Source: Oscillospiraceae bacterium
GTDB taxonomy: Bacteria > Bacillota > Clostridia > Oscillospirales > Ruminococcaceae
Direction of reading: 5' to 3'
DNA: 64,000 nucleotides
Assembly (NCBI GenBank): GCA_021200565.1
Contig: JAJQGJ010000011.1
Coordinates: 83,642 to 147,641, forward strand
Positions 28,005 through 36,968 of this stretch are shown one piece after another. Every line of letters begins with the position of its first letter. Positions within the stretch are counted from its first letter, which is position 1. The position numbers were made by a program, and so were the translations under genes. Below the pieces are notes generated by a model. The model saw nothing but the letters and a program-made list of their open reading frames with translations, was not told where the DNA came from and did not search any database.

Positions 28005-28060
28005 AGTTCGTTGACAAACTTGGGGAGGGGAACCATGCGAAGCATGGTGGCGGGGGTGAA
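28005..28060 (+). repeat. Degenerate GGGGAGG-type hairpin repeat
   Basis: A 12-bp stem with G-U pairs (CCTTTTCAAGTT with AACTTGGGGAGG) is followed by the hairpin ACCATGCGAAGCATGGT and GCGGGGGTG. The order of parts matches the repeats at 33061-33127 and 36216-36281. It lies right after the surface-protein gene but has no clear T-run. Confidence 0.5.
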
Positions 28061-28122
28061 ATCCCTGTGAAAAAATGAACATCCTGACAAAAAACAATCA
28101 TAATACTTTCTTATGAATGTCA

Positions 28123-28213
28123 ACACTTTTCGCTTAAGTGTCAACCGTTTTACCCGAGATTAAACTAAAATACCTGTTATACGAATAAAGACGGGCATCC
28201 TTTTGCCCGTTTT
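28123..28213 (+). promoter_or_regulatory. Control region of the Gld-type ABC operon
   Basis: An inverted repeat, ACACTT (28123-28128) and AAGTGT (28136-28141), may be an operator. An extended -10-like TGTTATACG is near 28175-28183 without a clear -35. A 7-bp hairpin, ACGGGCA (28191-28197) with TGCCCGT (28204-28210) plus TTTT, lies 23 bases before the start codon and could act as a leader attenuator. Confidence 0.4.
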
Positions 28214-28235
28214 GAATGATACAGGAGGTTTAAGT

Positions 28236-29270
28236 ATGATAACGGTTGAACATCTGACAAAGTGTTATGGAAACTTCAAAGCCGTAGATGACCTTTCGTT
28301 TGAGATAGACGAAGGGCATGTCTACGGCTTTTTGGGTCCTAACGGTGCCGGAAAGACAACGACGATGAACATCATGACCGGCTGCCTTTCCGCAACCGCC
28401 GGAACGGTTCTTATAGACGGTCACGACATCTTTGATGAGCCGAATGAGGCGAAGAAGCTCATTGGCTATCTTCCCGAACAGCCGCCTTTATATCTCACCG
28501 AAACGCCGGAGGAATATCTTCGGTTCGTCGGCGAAGCAAAAGGCATAAAGGGCGCAGAGCTCAAGCGGCAGATTGAAGAGGTAATGGAGCAGACCAAGAT
28601 AACTGAAATGCGGAATCGCCGCATCTCGGCGCTCTCAAAGGGCTATAAGCAACGTGTAGGCATCGCCCAGGCGCTCTTGGGCGACCCGAAGGTAATAATC
28701 CTTGATGAGCCTACAGTCGGACTCGACCCGATCCAGATCATCGAGATACGTGATCTTATAAAGGAGCTCGGTCAGCACAGAACCGTTATTTTCAGCTCGC
28801 ATATTCTCTCTGAGGTTCAGACAATCTGCGACGAAATTATGATCATCGCTCACGGAAAGCTTGTCGCCATGGGTGAGCCCGAGAAGCTGATGCACGACCT
28901 TCTCACTCCGAACGAAATCACCATCACTGCCGAGGCGACCAAGCCTGAAGTCGAAGAGATTCTCTCAGGCGTTCCTGGAATCACGGATCTTACGTATCCA
29001 GAGCACCAGGGCGACGTTACGACAACCGTCCGCATCAAGACGGATATGAAAGAGATATACGACATGTCGAGGCAGCTCTTCAAGGCGTTCTCAGCAAATA
29101 ATGTGGTTCTCCTTGAAATGGCTTTGAAGCAGGTTAATCTTGAAGATGTATTCTTGGAGCTGACAGAAGATACAGCTGCTCCCGAAGAAACAGAACCCGA
29201 AGCTTCCGAGACACCTGAAAATACAGAAGAAAGCGAGGTTGAAGCAGATGATAGCAGTACTCAAGCATGA
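28236..29270 (+). CDS. ABC transporter ATPase, GldA-like
   Basis: A 344-residue cytosolic ATPase of the CcmA/GldA type: Walker A GPNGAGKTT, signature LSKGYKQRVGIAQAL and Walker B VIILDEPTVGLDP. The C-terminal 40 residues are an acidic tail (EEPEASETPE and similar) typical of no family. The ATG at 28236 follows AGGAGG. Its stop overlaps the start of the permease gene. It energises the permease and the Gld-type protein encoded next. Confidence 0.9.
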   Translation: MITVEHLTKCYGNFKAVDDLSFEIDEGHVYGFLGPNGAGKTTTMNIMTGCLSATAGTVLIDGHDIFDEPNEAKKLIGYLPEQPPLYLTETPEEYLRFVGEAKGIKGAELKRQIEEVMEQTKITEMRNRRISALSKGYKQRVGIAQALLGDPKVIILDEPTVGLDPIQIIEIRDLIKELGQHRTVIFSSHILSEVQTICDEIMIIAHGKLVAMGEPEKLMHDLLTPNEITITAEATKPEVEEILSGVPGITDLTYPEHQGDVTTTVRIKTDMKEIYDMSRQLFKAFSANNVVLLEMALKQVNLEDVFLELTEDTAAPEETEPEASETPENTEESEVEADDSSTQA

Positions 29271-30111
29271 GCTGAAAAGCTATTTCCATTCGCTGACGGC
29301 ATACTTCTTCGGTGCATTCCTTCTGATAATAACCGGCGTCGGCGCAATGATCTATAACATCAACCAGACGATAGCGAATTTCGAGTATGTTCTCTACTAT
29401 GGCTGCCTGATTCTCATAATAATCGTTCCTATTCTCACGATGAGAGTCGTTGCAGAGGAAAAGCGTCAGAAAACCGACCAGCTTCTCTATGCACTCCCGA
29501 TTTCTACGACACAGGTTGTAGTGGGGAAGTATCTTGCACTATTAACAATATTCCTGATTCCGCTTCTGGTTGTGAGCATCTATCCGCTTATATTCGCACA
29601 GTATGGCGATGTCTATCTCCCGACGTCCTACGGCTCGATATTCGCATTCTTTGTGATGGGAGCAGGACTCATTGCAATCGGAATGTTCATCTCATCCCTG
29701 ACCGAGAACCAGGGCATCGCAGCCGGAATAAGCCTGGCTGTAATCCTTTTCAACTATTTCAGCGTGACGATTTCAGAATACGTCTCCTCAACCGCTTTCG
29801 GAAGCGCAATCACACTCGCAGTCATAGCAGTACTCTTTGCATTCCTGATAAGATACCTGACGAAAAACGACAACGTCGCCTACACCATAGGGCTTGCACT
29901 TGTGGCAATCATAATGATGCTATTCATTATAGACAGCTCGATGTTCGAGGGCTTGGTTCCGAATATAATGGCTCAGCTTTCGCTCTTCGAGAGATTCTAT
30001 GTCTTCATAGACGGCATCTTTGATGTAACTGCCATTATCTATTATCTCACAGTGATTGTCTTCTTCCTGTTCTTAACGGTGCAGTCGCTTGAAAAGAGGA
30101 GGTATAACTGA
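29248..30111 (+). CDS. ABC transporter permease, GldF/ABC-2 type
   Basis: A 287-residue ABC-2-type permease with about six transmembrane helices, starting MIAVLKHELKSYFHSLTAYFFG and ending with a hydrophobic VIVFFLFLTVQSL. The conserved RVVAEEKRQKTDQLLYALPIS motif marks the GldF/NosY group. The ATG at 29248, nine bases after GAGG, is favoured over a TTG nine bases earlier; it overlaps the ATPase gene by 23 bases. Its stop overlaps the next ATG (TGATG). Confidence 0.88.
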   Translation: MIAVLKHELKSYFHSLTAYFFGAFLLIITGVGAMIYNINQTIANFEYVLYYGCLILIIIVPILTMRVVAEEKRQKTDQLLYALPISTTQVVVGKYLALLTIFLIPLLVVSIYPLIFAQYGDVYLPTSYGSIFAFFVMGAGLIAIGMFISSLTENQGIAAGISLAVILFNYFSVTISEYVSSTAFGSAITLAVIAVLFAFLIRYLTKNDNVAYTIGLALVAIIMMLFIIDSSMFEGLVPNIMAQLSLFERFYVFIDGIFDVTAIIYYLTVIVFFLFLTVQSLEKRRYN

Positions 30112-31556
30112 TGGGAAAGAATAGTGAATCAAAGAATTCGAGAAACACCCTTAACCGCCTTGCGTTCCAGGGCGGAAGCTACTCGCTGATTATTACTGCA
30201 GTAGTTCTGGCGGTTCTCATAGTCGTGAATCTGCTTGCGACAACACTTCCGTCCACGTGGACGCAGCTCGACATCAGTTCAGCACAGCTGTATTCCGTCA
30301 CGAGCAACACAAAAGTAGTTTTAAATAACCTCGAAGATGACGTGACTATTTACTGGATAGTCCAGTCTGGTGAAGAAAACACAATACTTGAAAATCTTTT
30401 GGCGAAGTATGAGAGTCTTTCAGATCACATCACAGTCGTCAAGAAGAATCCCGATGTCTATCCGACATTTGCTGAGCAATACACCGACGAAACCGTTTCA
30501 AATAACAGCCTCATCGTCGAGTGCGGCGACAGATACCGCTATATCGCCTGGTCTGACATCTATCAGCAGGAATACAGCATGTACTCAAATACTCTTTCTG
30601 TAACGAGTTCATTTGACGGCGAAGGCTGCATCACTTCCGCTATAGACTATGTCGTGACAGAAGAGCTCCCCACAATGTATATCCTTGAGGGACACGGCGA
30701 GCTTGACCTGCCAGATACATTCGCAGAGCAGGTTGAAAAGTCGAATATCGAAACCGAAACCCTCTCGCTCCTGACTGTCGACGAAATCCCTGAGGATGCT
30801 GACTGTATTCTCATCTTTGAGCCCCAGAGCGACATTTCCGAAGACGAAGCCACGACTCTTACCGAGTGGGTTTATAACGGAGGAAATCTCCTTGTAATTG
30901 CGGGACCGCTTGCCGATGTAGAATTCCCGAATCTCAACAGTCTTCTTGAATACTACGGCGTTACCGTTGAAGAGGGAGTAGTGGTTGAAGCAGACAGAAA
31001 CAACTATGCTTATTATCCCTACCTCTTGCTCCCGAACATCGAGAGCACCGACATCACCGATGCGCTTATAGAAGAGAACTACTATGCGGTTCTCTGCATT
31101 TCATCCGGTCTGACAATATCAGATTCGAACGAAAATGGCACAGTAACATCGCTCCTGACGACATCTGATACATCGTTCTCAAAAATAGCCGGATATGCCC
31201 TTGACACTTATGAAGAGGAAGACGGCGACATCGACGGACCTTTCTCAGTGGCTGTTTCGATAGAGAGTAGCGAGGGCGGCAGAATGGTCTGGGTTTCCGC
31301 AGCAGCGTTCCTGGATGAATACTATAACTCCTATTCATCAGGCGCAAATGTCGATCTCGCCATCAACGCAATATCCGACATGATAGGCGAGCGTGAAGCA
31401 CTTGCCATCAGCAGCCGAAGCTTAGACTACAGCTATCTCACAATCTCAGAGTCAACCGCATCACGTCTTAAGCTTCTCATGATAGGAGTAATCCCTGTCA
31501 TCTATATCGGAATCGGCGTTGTAGTGCTTGTGAGAAGAAGGAGGTCGCAGAAATGA
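30111..31556 (+). CDS. GldG-family ABC accessory membrane protein
   Basis: A 481-residue protein with an N-terminal transmembrane helix (about 25-47), a GldG-like extracytoplasmic domain that begins with QLDISSAQLYSVTSNTKVVLNNL and contains TMYILEGHGELDLP, and a C-terminal transmembrane helix (about 452-473) ending in RRRRSQK. GldG partners of GldA/GldF drive gliding in Bacteroidota, but in Firmicutes homologous sets have no known substrate. The gene is fused to its neighbours by overlapping start and stop codons, so it is a structural part of this transporter. Confidence 0.85.
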   Translation: MGKNSESKNSRNTLNRLAFQGGSYSLIITAVVLAVLIVVNLLATTLPSTWTQLDISSAQLYSVTSNTKVVLNNLEDDVTIYWIVQSGEENTILENLLAKYESLSDHITVVKKNPDVYPTFAEQYTDETVSNNSLIVECGDRYRYIAWSDIYQQEYSMYSNTLSVTSSFDGEGCITSAIDYVVTEELPTMYILEGHGELDLPDTFAEQVEKSNIETETLSLLTVDEIPEDADCILIFEPQSDISEDEATTLTEWVYNGGNLLVIAGPLADVEFPNLNSLLEYYGVTVEEGVVVEADRNNYAYYPYLLLPNIESTDITDALIEENYYAVLCISSGLTISDSNENGTVTSLLTTSDTSFSKIAGYALDTYEEEDGDIDGPFSVAVSIESSEGGRMVWVSAAAFLDEYYNSYSSGANVDLAINAISDMIGEREALAISSRSLDYSYLTISESTASRLKLLMIGVIPVIYIGIGVVVLVRRRRSQK

Positions 31557-33055
31557 CTAAAAGGGTAAGAAAAATAGTAATTCTCCTTGTAGTTCTGGTT
31601 GTACTCTGCCTGGCAACGTTTCTCGTGTCCCTCTACAATGAGAAGCAGGAGCAGATCCAGAACAGTAATGAAATAGTTCTTGCAATTTCTACCGACAGCG
31701 TTTCTTCTCTTTCCTGGGATGTGGATGACACAAGCCTCGGCTTCACTCTTGATTCCGAAACCGGCTCCTGGGTTTACGATGATGACTCCGGCTTCCCGAC
31801 GAGCACATCGGAAGTAGAAAACCTCCTGAGCATCTTTGAAGAATACGAAGCCGACTTCATCATAGAGGATGTCGACGACTACTCGCAATATGGTCTTGAC
31901 GATCCGGTCATGACGATAAGCATCACTCTTGACGACGGGACTTCATATGAGATAACACTCGGAAACTTCTCAACTCTGGATAGCGAGCGCTACGTCTCAA
32001 TCGGCGACGGCAACGTCTATCTTGCAGTCGTCGACCCGTACGATACCTACTATGTAGAGCTCAGCGACATGATTGAGGACGATACAATAGCATCATTCAC
32101 AGAAGCTACCGAAATTGTCTTCACCGGTGCCGAGAACTACTCGATCTATTTCGAAGAAGACAGCTCCAACACCTACTGTCCTGAAGATACCTACTTCGTT
32201 TCAGACACTGACCTTCCGCTCGACACCTCAAGCGTCGAAACCTATATCGGCTATATCAGAAACACCGGCTTGAGCGAGTATGTCACATATAATGCGACAG
32301 ACGATGAGCTTGAGCTCTACGGCATGAATAATCCGGTTCTCACAATCACCGCAACATACCCGGTAACTGAAACTGACGACGACGGCGAGGAGGTCACCAC
32401 AACAGAAACGGTAACTCTCACAATAGGTGTCAACCAGGACGAGCTCACAGAAGCTCAGGAAGCCCTCGAAGAAGGTGAAGAAGTCGACATATCAAGCCTC
32501 AGCCTTTATGTAAGAGTTGACGACTCCCAGATTATCTACGAGCTCGCCTCAAACCGCTATAACTACCTGATAGCTTGTTCATACGACGACTTAAGGCACG
32601 CAGAAGTCATGACCGCCGACTATTCGAGCATCTATCAGCTCGATTTCACCATCGAAGAAGTCACCTACACCATCTATTCGGAGCTGAGTGACCCGGATGA
32701 CGAAGAGTCTGAAAGAGTCTACTATTACTACTATGACGGCGAAGTAATTGATGCCGACAGTCTTTCGGAAGACGACGACATCGAAAACTACCGTGCAGAA
32801 GTAGATATTGACGATATTGAAGATACAATAGATGCCATCACCGCCGAAAGCTACACTTCCGAGGAACCCGACGGCAAGCTTGAACTCAGCTTCACAGCCT
32901 ATCTCGATAACGAAAACTATCCCGAAGTGACAGTAGACCTCTACCGCTACGACGGCACCTATTGCCTGGCGGTAATAAACGGCGAGCCCACCTCCCTGGT
33001 AACCCGTTCATCAGTTGTAGATCTGATTGAGACTATCAATTCAATAGTGCTCTAA
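31553..33055 (+). CDS. DUF4340 domain protein
   Basis: A 500-residue protein with an N-terminal transmembrane anchor (about 7-26) and a repeated DUF4340 extracytoplasmic domain: SLSWDVDDTSLGFTLDSETGSWVYDDDSGFP, then LDDPVMTISITLDDGTSYEITLGN and the later YGMNNPVLTITATYPV. It is strongly acidic. DUF4340 proteins usually follow GldG in such operons, as here with a four-base overlap. The role is unknown but is likely in the outside part of this ABC machine. Confidence 0.85.
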   Translation: MTKRVRKIVILLVVLVVLCLATFLVSLYNEKQEQIQNSNEIVLAISTDSVSSLSWDVDDTSLGFTLDSETGSWVYDDDSGFPTSTSEVENLLSIFEEYEADFIIEDVDDYSQYGLDDPVMTISITLDDGTSYEITLGNFSTLDSERYVSIGDGNVYLAVVDPYDTYYVELSDMIEDDTIASFTEATEIVFTGAENYSIYFEEDSSNTYCPEDTYFVSDTDLPLDTSSVETYIGYIRNTGLSEYVTYNATDDELELYGMNNPVLTITATYPVTETDDDGEEVTTTETVTLTIGVNQDELTEAQEALEEGEEVDISSLSLYVRVDDSQIIYELASNRYNYLIACSYDDLRHAEVMTADYSSIYQLDFTIEEVTYTIYSELSDPDDEESERVYYYYYDGEVIDADSLSEDDDIENYRAEVDIDDIEDTIDAITAESYTSEEPDGKLELSFTAYLDNENYPEVTVDLYRYDGTYCLAVINGEPTSLVTRSSVVDLIETINSIVL

Positions 33056-33060
33056 CCTCT

Positions 33061-33127
33061 CCACCACCGGCTACGCCGGCGGTCCCCCTCTCCGAGTTCT
33101 CAAGCGAACTTGGAGAGGCTTTTTTTA
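33061..33127 (+). repeat. GGGGAGG-type hairpin repeat acting as terminator
   Basis: The hairpin ACCGGCTACGCCGGCGGT is followed by the strong stem CCTCTCC(G)AGTTC with GAACT(T)GGAGAGG (33087-33118) and seven Ts. It ends the Gld-type operon and has the same layout as the repeat at 36216-36281. Confidence 0.85.
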
Positions 33128-33137
33128 CTCTTAGGGT

Positions 33138-33171
33138 ACAAAAAGGCTCCCCAACGCTTTGGGGAGCTGGA
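33138..33171 (-). terminator. Terminator of the nitrate/sulfonate-type ABC operon
   Basis: GCTCCCCAA (33146-33154) pairs with TTGGGGAGC (33159-33167), with Ts on the minus strand. A second small hairpin (TGCGCCGCAGGCGCA near 33172-33186) lies between it and the gene end. Confidence 0.9.
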
Positions 33172-33197
33172 TGCGCCGCAGGCGCAGACTGAGGGGT

Positions 33198-33764
33198 TTA
33201 CCCGACTGCTATTTTTATATCTGCAAGCTCTAAGGCTTCTTTATCATGTGCTGAATAGATGACAGGAATTTTAAGAGCCCTTATGAACTGCATAATTCTT
33301 TTCACTCTCTCAGGATCTATCCCCGTAAACGGTTCATCCAAGAGAATCAGCTTTTTATTGCAAACCTCTGCAAACGCCAGGCATCTTGCAAGCGAAACTC
33401 TTCTTTTCATTCCACCCGATAGCTTTTCTACAGAGTAATGTGCCTCAGCTTCAAGTTCAACTGCCCGAAGATACCTCGTGACATCTGTACCCTTAGGTAG
33501 AACCGCTTCAAGCTGCCCACTGACGTCGAGGCAGGGGAGGAGCCTGTTCTCCTGAAACATGAAAGCCATGCTTCCCGGCGATTCGATGCTGCCTGACTGC
33601 GGCTTTTCGAGCCCGGATATAAGGCGTAGAAGCGTAGTCTTCCCACACCCGGATTCGCCGGAAATAGCGGTGATGCCGGTGTCGGGAAGCTCAATGGAAA
33701 AGTCCTTGAAAACCACTTTTTCGCCGTAGCAAAATGTGATATTCTCAATTTTCAAGGCTATCAC
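33198..33764 (-). CDS. ABC ATPase, nitrate/sulfonate/taurine type, short
   Basis: A 188-residue ATPase with Walker A GESGCGKTT, signature LSGGMKRRVSLARCLAF and Walker B KLILLDEPFTGIDP. All core motifs are present but it is shorter than SsuB/TauB (about 240-255), since the C-terminal tail is missing. Its start overlaps the permease by 20 bases. It powers the import system made with the next two genes. Confidence 0.88.
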   Translation of the reverse strand: MIALKIENITFCYGEKVVFKDFSIELPDTGITAISGESGCGKTTLLRLISGLEKPQSGSIESPGSMAFMFQENRLLPCLDVSGQLEAVLPKGTDVTRYLRAVELEAEAHYSVEKLSGGMKRRVSLARCLAFAEVCNKKLILLDEPFTGIDPERVKRIMQFIRALKIPVIYSAHDKEALELADIKIAVG

Positions 33765-34515
33765 CAGCTTTCTTTTCTCTCAGAATGAGAAAAATGAGTT
33801 TTTCCAAAATCAACGACAGGATCACAACCGTTATCGTCCAGGCAAAAAGCGACGGCGTCTCAAGGTAGATTTTCGAATAGTAAACCTGCGATCCGACAGC
33901 GTTTTTCGGGAGGCACAAAACCTCCGCCGCAACTCCCGATTTCCACGCAAGCCCGACGCAGTTGCGGATCCCTCCGATAAGAGATGGCTTGACCGACGGC
34001 AGGTATATCCGCCTGATTTTCGCAAGCGTACCCATCTCATAGGAGTCTGCCATCTCAAGAAGCTGCGGGTCTACCGACCTGATGCCGACAACGACGCTTT
34101 CCCACATGACCGGCATGACCATCAGCCCGGAAATAACAGCCGGAACCGCACCTTTTCTAATCCACAGAAGAACCAGGATGATAAAGCTCGCAACTGGAAT
34201 AGCCCTTATAACCCTGAGAGCAGGGGAGACTATCATGTCAATGATACTGAACCGACAGGTCAGTGCTGCTAAGAGTATCCCTGTTAGCCCACCTAAGAAA
34301 GCTCCGACAAAGATTCTAAGTAGGCTCATCCCTGCAGCTATCCAGAAGTCAGAAGTTATGACAAGCTCACAGAATCTCTTTAAAACCGCAACCGGCGCTG
34401 GAATAAGAAGCTCCTGCCCAACGACTGAGGCGGCAATCTGCCATACAGCGAGCCAGAAGGCAGTCGGGAGGAGGATTCTTAAAACCCGGTTACTTCGCAA
34501 AGTAGAAGTCTTCAT
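33745..34515 (-). CDS. ABC permease, SsuC/TauC type
   Basis: A 256-residue BPD-type permease with about six transmembrane helices and the EAA loop (EMADSYEMGTLAKIRRIYLPSV with SLIGGIRNCVGLAWKSGVAAEVL). It belongs to the nitrate/sulfonate/taurine group. GGAG lies before the ATG. It overlaps the binding-protein gene by 26 bases. Confidence 0.88.
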   Translation of the reverse strand: MKTSTLRSNRVLRILLPTAFWLAVWQIAASVVGQELLIPAPVAVLKRFCELVITSDFWIAAGMSLLRIFVGAFLGGLTGILLAALTCRFSIIDMIVSPALRVIRAIPVASFIILVLLWIRKGAVPAVISGLMVMPVMWESVVVGIRSVDPQLLEMADSYEMGTLAKIRRIYLPSVKPSLIGGIRNCVGLAWKSGVAAEVLCLPKNAVGSQVYYSKIYLETPSLFAWTITVVILSLILEKLIFLILREKKAGDSLEN

Positions 34516-35464
34516 CTGGAATAGCTCCGCCTATCGAAGAGGCATTTGCATTATATAAAACCGTGTAGTAAGGCTCAATAGTAGTTCTGATTTCGTTGCC
34601 GGTGATGCAGCAGAGATTGCAGTCGGGGATAGCTTTCTGTGCAACAGCTGCCTTCGCAACGATGCCATAAGTCTCGCAAAGCTCAGCGGCGTGCTCAACA
34701 TTCGCCTGTACATTTTCGATAGACTCGGCATACTCCTCAAGGAAAGCCTCGACCGCCTCAGGATGCTCTTCTGCAAATTCAGTCCTGACGACAACGCAGC
34801 CCATAGTGAGCTCGCCCTCATCGGTTACGTTGTTCCACTCCTCGGTCAGGTCAAGAGCAATTCTTATGTCAGAATTCTGAATCATAACGCTCGTGACAGC
34901 CGGAACAGGGAGCATGCAGATCTCCGCTTCGCCGGATGCCATCAACGTAACAAGAGCGCTTGAATCCATAAACTCAATAGTAACATCGTTTTCAGGGTCA
35001 ATCCCATTCTCAGTGAGGATATAGTCAAGAACATACTCCGGGTTCGCACCCTGACCGGTGGCATAGATTGTTTTGCCTCTTAAGTCTTCAACGCTCTGAA
35101 TCGAGTCGCCATTCTCAAGGATATAGAGAACACCATACGTATTAAGAGCACAAATCTGAACTCCGCCTTCGGTTTTATTATAGAGAGTTGCGGCGAGATT
35201 AGTTGCAACTGCGGCAATGTCATAATCGCCGTTAATAAGTCCGGTAGTTACATCGTCATTAGCAGAGCTGACGGTGAAATTGTAGGTGTTTGTGGTCTCG
35301 CCTGCGTCGTTTGCTTCCATGAGATAGACAGCGCCGATTCCGGTTGGACCGGACAAAACAGCGATATTAATTTCCGTTCCGACCTCTTCGCTCGAGCATC
35401 CAGAGAGAGCAAGAGCAAGCATAAGCGCAGTTACAAGTGCGATAATTCTTTTTAGTTTTGTCAT
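34490..35464 (-). CDS. ABC substrate-binding lipoprotein, NMT1/SsuA-like
   Basis: A 324-residue lipoprotein with lipobox LALSGC near residue 23 and a two-lobed NMT1/SsuA-like fold: INIAVLSGPTGIGAVYLMEAN, GLINGDYDIAAVATNLAATLY, LRGKTIYATGQGANPEYVLDYIL and FMDSSALVTLMASGEAEICMLPVP. Substrates of this family include sulfonates, nitrate, riboflavin and thiamine precursors; the ligand is not determined. A Crp/Fnr-type gene precedes it by 15 bases. Confidence 0.88.
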   Translation of the reverse strand: MTKLKRIIALVTALMLALALSGCSSEEVGTEINIAVLSGPTGIGAVYLMEANDAGETTNTYNFTVSSANDDVTTGLINGDYDIAAVATNLAATLYNKTEGGVQICALNTYGVLYILENGDSIQSVEDLRGKTIYATGQGANPEYVLDYILTENGIDPENDVTIEFMDSSALVTLMASGEAEICMLPVPAVTSVMIQNSDIRIALDLTEEWNNVTDEGELTMGCVVVRTEFAEEHPEAVEAFLEEYAESIENVQANVEHAAELCETYGIVAKAAVAQKAIPDCNLCCITGNEIRTTIEPYYTVLYNANASSIGGAIPDEDFYFAK

Positions 35465-35479
35465 GACAATTTCCTTTCT

Positions 35480-36133
35480 TTATTCACGAGACAATTTCGA
35501 GGGTTTGAGTATTTCAACGCCGCTTTTGTCTTTCCGGATAACTCCCGCTTCCTCAAGCTTCGCAAGCTCACGATAGAGTGAAGCTCTTCCGATTCCGAGC
35601 CTACCGGCAATTTCTGAGAAGCTGACGCCGCTGACATATCCTTTGTCGTCGGCATTCTTAAGAAGAAACCTCGACAGTCGCTTTTCGCTGCTGATTTCGC
35701 CCAAGGTGTCAACCTTCTCAGATAAAAACCTGATTCGAGCCGAAAGATAGCGGATGTAGTTCATGCGAATCCGTTCATCCCGGTTGATAAGCGTGAGTAT
35801 TGCTTCCTGGCTGAAATAAAGAACCGAAGCGGCAGTTTTCGCCGTCAGCGTCGAAGCGTATTCCGGTTCATCATTGAATAAAGCCGCAGCTCCGAAAAGA
35901 TTTCCGGAAGTGAGCTCGCTCACCGAAAGCCTGCCTTTTGTAACGGCAATTCTCCCCGAAAGCACAACCCCGAGAACCCTCTCGAACTTCTCCGGCGAAA
36001 AGATAATCTCGCCTTTCGGGTAACTCTTCTCCTTGCAGGAAAACTCCCTGACAAACCCTAAGATCTCATCTGTCGGAACTCCCTCAAAAAGAAAAGTAGC
36101 CTTAAGAATCTCCGCAATCTTCTTCCCAGTCAA
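35480..36133 (-). CDS. Crp/Fnr-family transcription regulator
   Basis: A 217-residue regulator with an N-terminal cyclic-nucleotide-like beta roll (FPKGEIIFSPEKFERVLGVVLSGRIAVTKG, LTSGNLFGAAALFNDE) and a C-terminal helix-turn-helix (VSGVSFSEIAGRLGIGRASLYRELAKLEEAGVI). There is no cluster of cysteines as in FNR, so it probably senses a small ligand. The TTG at 36133 was chosen: it follows GGGGTGAT and leaves a normal leader, since an earlier in-frame TTG at 36166 falls at the predicted transcription start. It likely controls the ABC importer in its operon. Confidence 0.85.
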   Translation of the reverse strand: MTGKKIAEILKATFLFEGVPTDEILGFVREFSCKEKSYPKGEIIFSPEKFERVLGVVLSGRIAVTKGRLSVSELTSGNLFGAAALFNDEPEYASTLTAKTAASVLYFSQEAILTLINRDERIRMNYIRYLSARIRFLSEKVDTLGEISSEKRLSRFLLKNADDKGYVSGVSFSEIAGRLGIGRASLYRELAKLEEAGVIRKDKSGVEILKPSKLSRE

Positions 36134-36176
36134 AAAATCACCCCGTTTTTGTCTCAAATGATACAATTACGGGATG

Positions 36177-36205
36177 ATTATAGCACAATGAAACCACTTT
36201 GTCAA
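36177..36205 (-). promoter_or_regulatory. Consensus promoter of the Crp/ABC importer operon
   Basis: TTGACA (36200-36205), 17-base spacer and TATAAT (36177-36182) on the minus strand; both boxes are perfect. Confidence 0.92.
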
Positions 36206-36215
36206 GGCGAGAAGC

Positions 36216-36281
36216 AAAAAAGCCTCCCCAAGTTCGCAAAGCGAACTTGGGGAGGGGGACCGCCGGCAAAGCCGGTGGTGG
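36216..36281 (-). repeat. GGGGAGG-type hairpin repeat acting as terminator
   Basis: A perfect 15-bp stem (36223-36237 with 36241-36255, AAA loop) followed on the minus strand by a run of Ts, plus the hairpin ACCGCCGGC/GCCGGTGGT (36259-36281). It ends the broken ABC exporter gene and shares its layout with the repeats at 33061 and 28005. Confidence 0.88.
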
Positions 36282-36287
36282 AGGGGT

Positions 36288-36968
36288 TTATTGTCTATAG
36301 AACTCAGCCTGTTTATCAAACATCTCTGTATAGACACCCTTACGGGCGTAGAGCTCATCATGCGTGCCGTACTCTTCGACATGACCGTCCTGGAACACGG
36401 CGACTTTGTCGGCTAACTGAACAGCCGAAAGTCTGTGAGTGATCAAAACAGCGCACTTGTCGGTGATGATATTGTGGAACTGGGTGTAGATCTCATATTC
36501 CGCATTCGGATCAAGGGCGGCAGTAGGCTCATCAAGGATATAGATGTCCCTGTCGCTGTAAACAGCTCTTGCAATCGAGATCCTCTGAAGCTCGCCGCCG
36601 GATGGGTTAACTCCGTCCTCGTCAATCCACTTGTCGATGGCGGAATCGTAGCCATGCGGAAGCTTTCTGACAAAATCGGTAAGCCCGATTCTTTCGCAGA
36701 CGTTATCAAGCTTTGCCTCGTCAACATCCTTGTCAAGCGCAATGTTCTTCGAAAGCGGCAGATAGAACTTTTCGAAGTCCTGGAACGCCGCCGAGAACAT
36801 GTTCTGATACTCCCTGTAGTCATACTCATTGATATTGACGCCATCGAGGAGAATTTCGCCCTCAGTAGGGAAGTATAGTCTCGAAAGAAGCTTGATGAAG
36901 GTTGACTTGCCCGAGCCGTTTTCTCCGACGATGCAGAGCCTCTCATCGCCACGGATGGTGAGATTCAT
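36288..36968 (-). pseudogene. ABC exporter, C-terminal ATPase part (frame after a one-base shift)
   Basis: A 226-residue ATPase fragment that starts inside the nucleotide-binding domain at NLTIRGDERLCIVGENGSGKST (Walker A), with signature PSGGELQRISIARAV and Walker B IYILDEPTAALDP. The upstream frame ends in FKYPG; continuing in the +1 frame gives ENYALRNMNLTI, exactly what an exporter ATPase should have. The two halves therefore read as one ~594-residue gene broken near 36992-36995. An ATG overlaps the upstream stop (ATGA), so separate translation is possible, but the site before it is weak. It could also be an assembly error. Confidence 0.75.
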
